Position numbers and translations under genes: made by a program. From Echinococcus granulosus (taxonomy: Eukaryota > Platyhelminthes > Cestoda > Cyclophyllidea > Taeniidae): a stretch of 25,906 bases of DNA. Positions 21,195-25,906 of the stretch are shown here, one piece after another; within the stretch, counting starts at the first letter, position 1, and each line of letters starts with the position of its first letter. The stretch is taken from the NCBI RefSeq assembly GCF_000524195.1, contig NW_020170462.1, positions 144,295 to 170,200 of the forward strand, written 5' to 3'. The notes under the pieces were generated by a model. It did not search any database, was not told the DNA's origin, and saw only the letters and a program-made list of their open reading frames with translations.

Positions 21195-22217
21195 TTAAAC
21201 CTTGTTTACGGTCTCAACGTACTCCTTAACAGCCTCATCTGACATAATTGCCTGTCTTACTTTGTATTCAGCACTCCTGTCAAAGGGCTCTATCAAATTC
21301 GCTACCAAGAGGCTTCTCATGCAGTTCATTGCAGCCCACAAGTACGAATCCAGCTCGTCTCGGGCTGAAACAAACGTCATAAATTCGCAAGGCACGTAGT
21401 AATGCTTCTTTAGGTCAATTATACGTGGCGAGAGGGCAGCGGAGAGACCGGTCATTGCTCTTGACACCTCCGTTGGAAATTTACCGAGTGCACGAAAAAT
21501 GTAGTCTGAGTCCTCCTGCTTCCCCTCCGCACATTTCAATTCACCGTTTACATAGGCTCGAAGCATGCGTTGCAGATTCGTCATTACACAGCAGAGGACA
21601 TCAGTGTAGATGTCCTGATTTTGTAAATCCCTGAGGATAAGGAAGGATTGCATCTTGAGGAAGACCTCGAACTCCTCATTCGGCTTAAACGACGCCTCAT
21701 CATCGGTGCCGGGGGGACAGGCAGCTTGGGGAATAAAGAACTGGCTTATCTTGACGAATTCATAGTGCATCAAAGAGTAGGGTACTAATTTTTGCTTCAG
21801 TCGACTCAACACCTCTTTGAGAATTTCAAAGAGGAAGACACTGTCCCGTGAACACCATCGAGCTTGGCAGTCATCGTAGCATCGACAGTCCTTGAGGAGC
21901 CACTTCACCTCTTGGCACACCTCACACTGGCAGATCTCTGGAGTTGGATGGAGTGCCGGACGGCCAGAAATACGGCTGATGAAGGAGTCGGTGCTGTTGG
22001 CAATCTCCTCGCCCTGCCTACGACGTAGGAGCATCAGGGGACCCCCGATAAATACGGGGATCTTGCAACCTTTTCCACTTGCTAAACAACTATAGTCCGA
22101 GGTGAATATCATCATAGGTGTGTCAGGATCCAGATAGTAAAGGTCAATCAGGAGGTCTGCATGCCTTGCTGCGCTGTAGGGTTGATGTGGAATGCAGGTT
22201 AGATGATGTTCTGGCAT
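21195..22217 (-). CDS. Gene D: unrecognised cluster-family protein, 340 aa
   Basis: A single-exon frame from ATG (G at -3) to TAA. It is the shortest member. It shares with A and B LIDLYYLDPDTP at residues 23-34, IPVFIGGPL at 53-61, PTP at 91-93, CEVC at 98-101, VKWLL at 104-108, C111, and FEILKEVLSR at 130-139, ungapped over 91-150 (hand count 23 of 60 identical to each of A and B). Further on are MLRAYV at 218-223 and FPTEVSRAMTGL at 247-258, very like RPTEVNRAIAKL of A. It is unusually cysteine-rich at 96-122 (C96, C98, C101, C111, C113, C117, C122). It lacks the C-terminal CxC, and the N-h-h-(A/C)-x-N signature is degraded (SLLVAN at 302-307). The shorter end therefore looks like real loss of the family C-terminus. 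Function unknown. Confidence 0.85.
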   Translation of the reverse strand: MPEHHLTCIPHQPYSAARHADLLIDLYYLDPDTPMMIFTSDYSCLASGKGCKIPVFIGGPLMLLRRRQGEEIANSTDSFISRISGRPALHPTPEICQCEVCQEVKWLLKDCRCYDDCQARWCSRDSVFLFEILKEVLSRLKQKLVPYSLMHYEFVKISQFFIPQAACPPGTDDEASFKPNEEFEVFLKMQSFLILRDLQNQDIYTDVLCCVMTNLQRMLRAYVNGELKCAEGKQEDSDYIFRALGKFPTEVSRAMTGLSAALSPRIIDLKKHYYVPCEFMTFVSARDELDSYLWAAMNCMRSLLVANLIEPFDRSAEYKVRQAIMSDEAVKEYVETVNKV

Positions 22218-22300
22218 GGCTAGAAGAATCCACTAAGAGGTGTTGTTCTAGTCCACGCAATTACACTATACCGCCTGCCTTCTGCCCGGTGATTTGGACC

Positions 22301-22321
22301 AAATCGATTCAAGGTCACGTG
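22301..22321 (-). promoter_or_regulatory. Gene D promoter module: E-box plus RTCGATT
   Basis: In gene orientation CACGTGAC (22321-22314) is followed after 5 bases by ATCGATT (22308-22302). The ATG is 84 bases further on. Spacing and flanks match gene B most closely. Confidence 0.6.
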
Positions 22322-24039
22322 TCCGGAGGGAAGCCTCAAATGGCTTCACGCACCGAATTGCCGCATCGTCATTTGAGGGAAGGGGTGGAATCATGTCAAA
22401 TACGGTTGGCGAGATCTGAGTTATCCGATTGAGAGGTGAAGGGGTCTAGACTTTCTCCATCCTTTGAGTTCGGGTGTTATTTTACGATTAGGAAAGAAAG
22501 TTTGCGCAAAAAGGAAGCTAATTTGGTCTTTCTGACGTTAAGGTCACACCGCCACGCTGACACCTGCCGATCGTGGTGATTCCCAGCTACACAGAACAGC
22601 GGTGGCTCCTGTCTCTTGACACATGATTGGTTTACGACCCCTCGTGGCGTTAGGTAAGAGTCAAGGCCTTCTAAAGATATGGCGATTCCAAGTTGGCACG
22701 CGTTTGGTGTCAATCAAGGGGCGAATCTGTAGACGTTGAGGCTGTCGAGGTTTTCTTTGAGCCCTGAAATCATACATAAGTAGGGCACTTGAGCTCTCTC
22801 TCCCATTCCCACCTCCCAGCTCCAGCACACTCTAGACCAGTTCCTCTCATGAACCAACAGGATGCAAAGACGCTCTTTAGAGGTGCAATGACCACCGTAA
22901 TGTCGAGGTCATTCAAAGTGGTGTAAGGCCATCAGATAAAGGAGTGTGGTGAGGTTGATGCTGAGGTATAGGCAAACGCGCCGCCACAGTTCCGCATCCC
23001 TGATCAGACGGTTGTTAAATAACCTCGTTCATACGTGCTTAGGTTTAGGATGGGGACGCAAGTCTAAGGATGACGAGCGGAGACGTTGGGGGGCTCCCCA
23101 ATGCCCCTAGTGGGGAACCCATCGTTTAGCCCCACTCATTCACAAATAAAAGGAATTGACTAACAGACCTAATAAAGCTCCTTTGAAGAAGGGCTAAGAG
23201 GTGCCTCTACAAGGACTGTCACCTTAAGGCGGCCTCGCCGTAATTTCAGAATGCCGACATACCGTAGTCTCCACGACTCGGCTATCAGGCTGATGGCATA
23301 AAGTCTTGTCAATGTCATTTAAGCCACTACTCAAAGCCTGGCTCTTTGACACCTAATAATAGATTGATGCTCTTTATTCCAAGGATGGAGATGCTTTGTG
23401 ATTTAAGTGACCTCTTCTTCATTCGCCACCTCCGGTGTTCATGCCAAGGCGGGACTGTCAACAAAACTGGCAGAATGAATGCTTGAGATTAAAATTTCAA
23501 CATATTTTCTTTCACAGTAGCAAAACACTTAAACGTTGGACTTGCATTAAAAATTTTGACACAAATACTTGTCAATACGGTTAAATGTGGTCGTCCCATG
23601 CCATGGTCGAATGTTTCTTCACAGGAGTGATATATTTCGACAAGCTGGGGTCTCCAGGGCGTCAACATTTCCCTCATTATCAATCGTAGACCTACACCAA
23701 CACTTCTTTAAACCTCTGATACCTCTAAAATGTCTTCATGCTTAGCAACGAAAGTTGTCATCACCATCCAAGCCGCAGACATCGTTGAGAGGAAACTTCG
23801 GTCAAATCCACTCTACCCTATTACCATTGTAATAAACGGTGTTTAGTCAATTCTAGTCTATGCTCTACTAGACTGGATCATGTCACAATAACTTGGCATG
23901 CTCACAACGTACTACTTTGTGCGGTACCTCCATGGTAGTGCCCACATAACAGCCTCAACAAAGGAGTCCCGGCTTGACACGAACATCGGTTGAATAGACC
24001 TATTGAAATTAAAACTCGAGGCTGACACATTCACTAGCA
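22322..24039. other. Intergenic region between genes D and E, nothing recognised
   Basis: Frames are at most about 78 codons. No family motifs, RNA genes or clear repeats were seen. A short repeated motif, GGGGCTCCCCA / GGGGAACCCA, near 23090-23130 is the only local structure noticed. Confidence 0.5.
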
Positions 24040-24045
24040 TTTATT
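24040..24045 (-). terminator. Poly(A) signal of gene E
   Basis: AATAAA on the minus strand, 84 bases beyond the TAG stop of gene E. A second AATAAA (24133-24138) lies inside the last two sense codons of the gene, just before the stop. Confidence 0.6.
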
Positions 24046-24129
24046 TTTTCATGTAAAGAAAAACTAAATGCAATTTTTGATGCACATGCACTCAGCTTAG
24101 TAGTGCGGATTTGTGGGCCATCCGGCTGT

Positions 24130-25311
24130 CTATTTATTGGTAGGCAAAGGCTGTCCACAGGTGGAATCCTGTCGCGTTGCTTGAAGGATCTTGGAGAGCT
24201 TGCAAGCACAGAATTCCGCCACACAGCCCTCTCCATGCTCTTCAGTGTGGAAGAGGATGTCCTCAAATCCACATTTCGAATTCCAAGCCTGTTGGGTATT
24301 GCTGCAGAGGATGTTCATCATGATGTGAACTGCGAAAGCCTCTTTATGCTGACGCACCCACTGACGTCGGTCGGTAATGTCGGAGCGACAGTGCATTTGT
24401 TCAATGAACCAGGCACGATTCATATCGAATAGCACAGGGGCTATCTCCTCGGAGAGGCGTTGAATGAAGAGTTTTACAGAGGCGGGTCGTGATTTAGCGG
24501 CTTGAATCACGGACAGTGGATCTGATTCCGCACAGAAGCAGGGAGTTGTGACGCTACAGTAGGCGCGAACTAGATGCATTGCATTGACAATGATGAAGGC
24601 GACACAATCACGAAGTTTTTTGTTGACTATCTTCTCTGCATCGAAGTAGAGGGAGGCGTTGAAGAGGTTAAGGGCACAGATCTGTGTCTCTCTTGTGTAG
24701 GTGCATAGATAGTACTCCTGATCCATGCACCAATCCTTCGGAGTGGTGACGCCATCCGAAAGCTCTACAGCAGTCAGTGTCCATGCCTCCAACTCGTCCT
24801 TATAGATGGGATTCCCATCGCGGAAGAAGCTTATATACTTGATAAGCCCACAGCTGGCATTAGAAATGGGAAGTGGACAGGGTTTAATAAGCCTCACGAT
24901 CTCCAGAATCACCTGCAATGTGAAGTGAGCTGTTGCAGGCTCCAGGAACTCCATGCTCTCATTCACTGTACGGGTCATGTCGAGTAACCACAGCGCCACC
25001 TGTCGAATTTGCTCCTTGCGTTTATCGGTGAGTGGAGGGGCTCGATCAAGCAGGAAGTTGTGTGGTGGTTTCATCTCCAAGTGGTCGACATGCTTGCTCC
25101 TTAGCATCACCATAGCAATGGCCAAACCTTGGGGAATTTTAACGCCGCACGACTCCGCGCAATCAACAAGATTTGGTTCAAATTGGATCTGGGGGAAGTC
25201 CCCCAGCTTAGTTGCCATGGTGCTGGCGGAGCTGGAAGTGGGGGGCCAGAGATCATCGTCGGGATACTTGCGCTCCTTTTTCGCTGCCTTAGGATCTCTC
25301 TCGTCCGCCAT
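24130..25311 (-). CDS. Gene E: unrecognised cluster-family protein, 393 aa
   Basis: A single-exon frame to TAG. I start it at the ATG at 25311; the frame is open one codon further to a GTG (25314-25312), which is an unlikely start in a eukaryote. It is the longest member, with an extra charged N-terminus (MADERDPKAAKKERK, a possible nuclear localisation patch) followed by a Ser/Thr-rich linker. Family landmarks are IP at residues 59-60, HVDHL at 74-78 (HVEHL in C), PPHNF at 82-86 (DPHSF in C), VALWLL at 105-110, VRAY at 248-251, RPASVKLFIQRL...LFDMNRAW at 275-301, MMNILCSN at 331-338, and CAC at 368-370. It shares the MMNILC block with C but the C-terminal CxC with A and B, so it links the two subfamilies. 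It has no CxxC near residue 100. Function unknown; intracellular location is inferred from the absence of a signal peptide. Confidence 0.85.
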   Translation of the reverse strand: MADERDPKAAKKERKYPDDDLWPPTSSSASTMATKLGDFPQIQFEPNLVDCAESCGVKIPQGLAIAMVMLRSKHVDHLEMKPPHNFLLDRAPPLTDKRKEQIRQVALWLLDMTRTVNESMEFLEPATAHFTLQVILEIVRLIKPCPLPISNASCGLIKYISFFRDGNPIYKDELEAWTLTAVELSDGVTTPKDWCMDQEYYLCTYTRETQICALNLFNASLYFDAEKIVNKKLRDCVAFIIVNAMHLVRAYCSVTTPCFCAESDPLSVIQAAKSRPASVKLFIQRLSEEIAPVLFDMNRAWFIEQMHCRSDITDRRQWVRQHKEAFAVHIMMNILCSNTQQAWNSKCGFEDILFHTEEHGEGCVAEFCACKLSKILQATRQDSTCGQPLPTNK

Positions 25312-25326
25312 CACAAGACGCCTCCC

Positions 25327-25350
25327 AATCGATGCACGTGACGTGTGACC
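25327..25350 (-). promoter_or_regulatory. Gene E promoter module: E-box plus RTCGATT
   Basis: CACGTGAC (25335-25342, reading GTCACGTG toward the gene) overlaps a second, partial copy ending in GTGTGACC. ATCGATT toward the gene (25333-25327) is only one base away from the E-box. The module sits 16-31 bases before the ATG, so it is either within the 5' untranslated region or the transcript leader is extremely short. Confidence 0.6.
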
Positions 25351-25906
25351 CAGGGAAAACGTTTGGAATTCTCCCAGGCGGTGGGATCAAAATTGGCCTA
25401 GAAGATGGAGTTCATTACCGTCGCTTCGGTTTTAGCCGCTTCGTGAGACACAAAATTGAACTTTAGTCAGTGCAAATATCGGAGCAAAGTCTACTTAATT
25501 TTTTAAGTAGTAGTATACTTCAAAGTAATTGAGAAATCAAGGTGGTTAGATCGGGTTAGTACTCACACATGAGTAGATAACCCGTTAGTAGATTGATGGA
25601 TTTTACAGTTTTAAATCAGCATACGAGGTGAGAAAGATCAACAGAAATCCCAGAAACCAAAATGAAGCCGCTTATTCCAGAAAGGCATTAAACATGCCAC
25701 TGGGAGTAAATGCAACCTCGTATATGTTAAGGAGGCTTTGACGTCAACACTTTGCTGCCTATTTCATGTACCTGATCAGTCCGATAAAAAGATGCCTAAT
25801 ACAAAGTAGCATTTCTTACTTTATGACACTCCTCAACGAATCACCCCCACGAAAAACATTTTCTCCGTTGATAATGGAAAAACTCCAAGCCCACCTTTAC
25901 AATCTT
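25351..25906. other. Right-hand edge, nothing recognised
   Basis: AT-rich sequence upstream of gene E with no long frame and no further GTCACGTG. The cluster could resume beyond the window. Confidence 0.45.

Noticed and set aside
24103..24432. 109- and 131-codon plus-strand frames overlapping gene E (24103-24432 and 24953-25348).
   Set aside because: They are antisense shadows of gene E, whose own frame has family motifs.
13130..25311. The possibility that the five intronless frames are endogenous viral genes.
   Set aside because: No viral hallmark motif (polymerase, helicase, capsid) is visible, each unit has its own host-like E-box promoter and poly(A) signal, and the family is arranged as local duplicates. 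Not excluded by search.

Overview
This is eukaryotic, probably metazoan, nuclear DNA. AT-rich non-coding sequence is interrupted by five long, intronless protein-coding frames. Each starts at an ATG with a purine at -3, and each is followed within about 40-165 bases by a canonical or near-canonical poly(A) signal (AATAAA or ATTAAA). There are no bacterial ribosome binding sites, operons or RNA genes. No taxonomic marker gene is present. A parasitic flatworm, perhaps a cestode, is my best guess from the general look of the sequence, and it is weakly supported.

Layout. Positions 1 to about 13,040 hold no gene I can support. They contain a degenerate GGAT/GATG simple repeat at the left edge, several G-rich or C-rich tracts, two short inverted repeats, and one pair of diverged dispersed-repeat copies in opposite orientation (10040-10317 and 11917-12207). 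From about 13,050 to 25,350 lies a cluster of five single-exon genes, called here A (13130-14197, -), B (15491-16582, +), C (17643-18761, -), D (21195-22217, -) and E (24130-25311, -). The cluster may continue past the right edge.

The five proteins (340-393 residues) are diverged paralogues of a family I do not recognise. A, B and D form one subfamily. They are colinear without a gap over residues 91-150, with PTP at 91-93, a CxxC at 98-101, WLL at 106-108 and an FE(V/I) block at 130-132; hand-counted identity there is 38-45%. C and E form a second subfamily with HV(D/E)HL and MMNILC motifs. All five share a middle (F/L)xR(A/E) helix block and a following (R/K)(P/S)xxV...LD block. A, B, C and E share an N-h-h-(A/C)-x-N signature near the C-terminus (h, hydrophobic). 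The N-terminal part of C looks like a diverged T1/BTB_2 (KCTD-type) domain, which is the only hint of function.

The genes also share a promoter module. The 8-mer GTCACGTG (either strand) occurs four times that I can find in the window, once in front of each of A, C, D and E and within 105 bases of the ATG. B has two copies with one mismatch each. A second element, RTCGATT, lies beside it in all five. In gene orientation the E-box reads CACGTGAC in subfamily A/B/D and GTCACGTG in C/E. This points to local duplication of whole units with co-regulation by an E-box binding bHLH factor, which is an inference. The combination of an unrecognised protein family with a matching cis-regulatory module is the most interesting content of the window.
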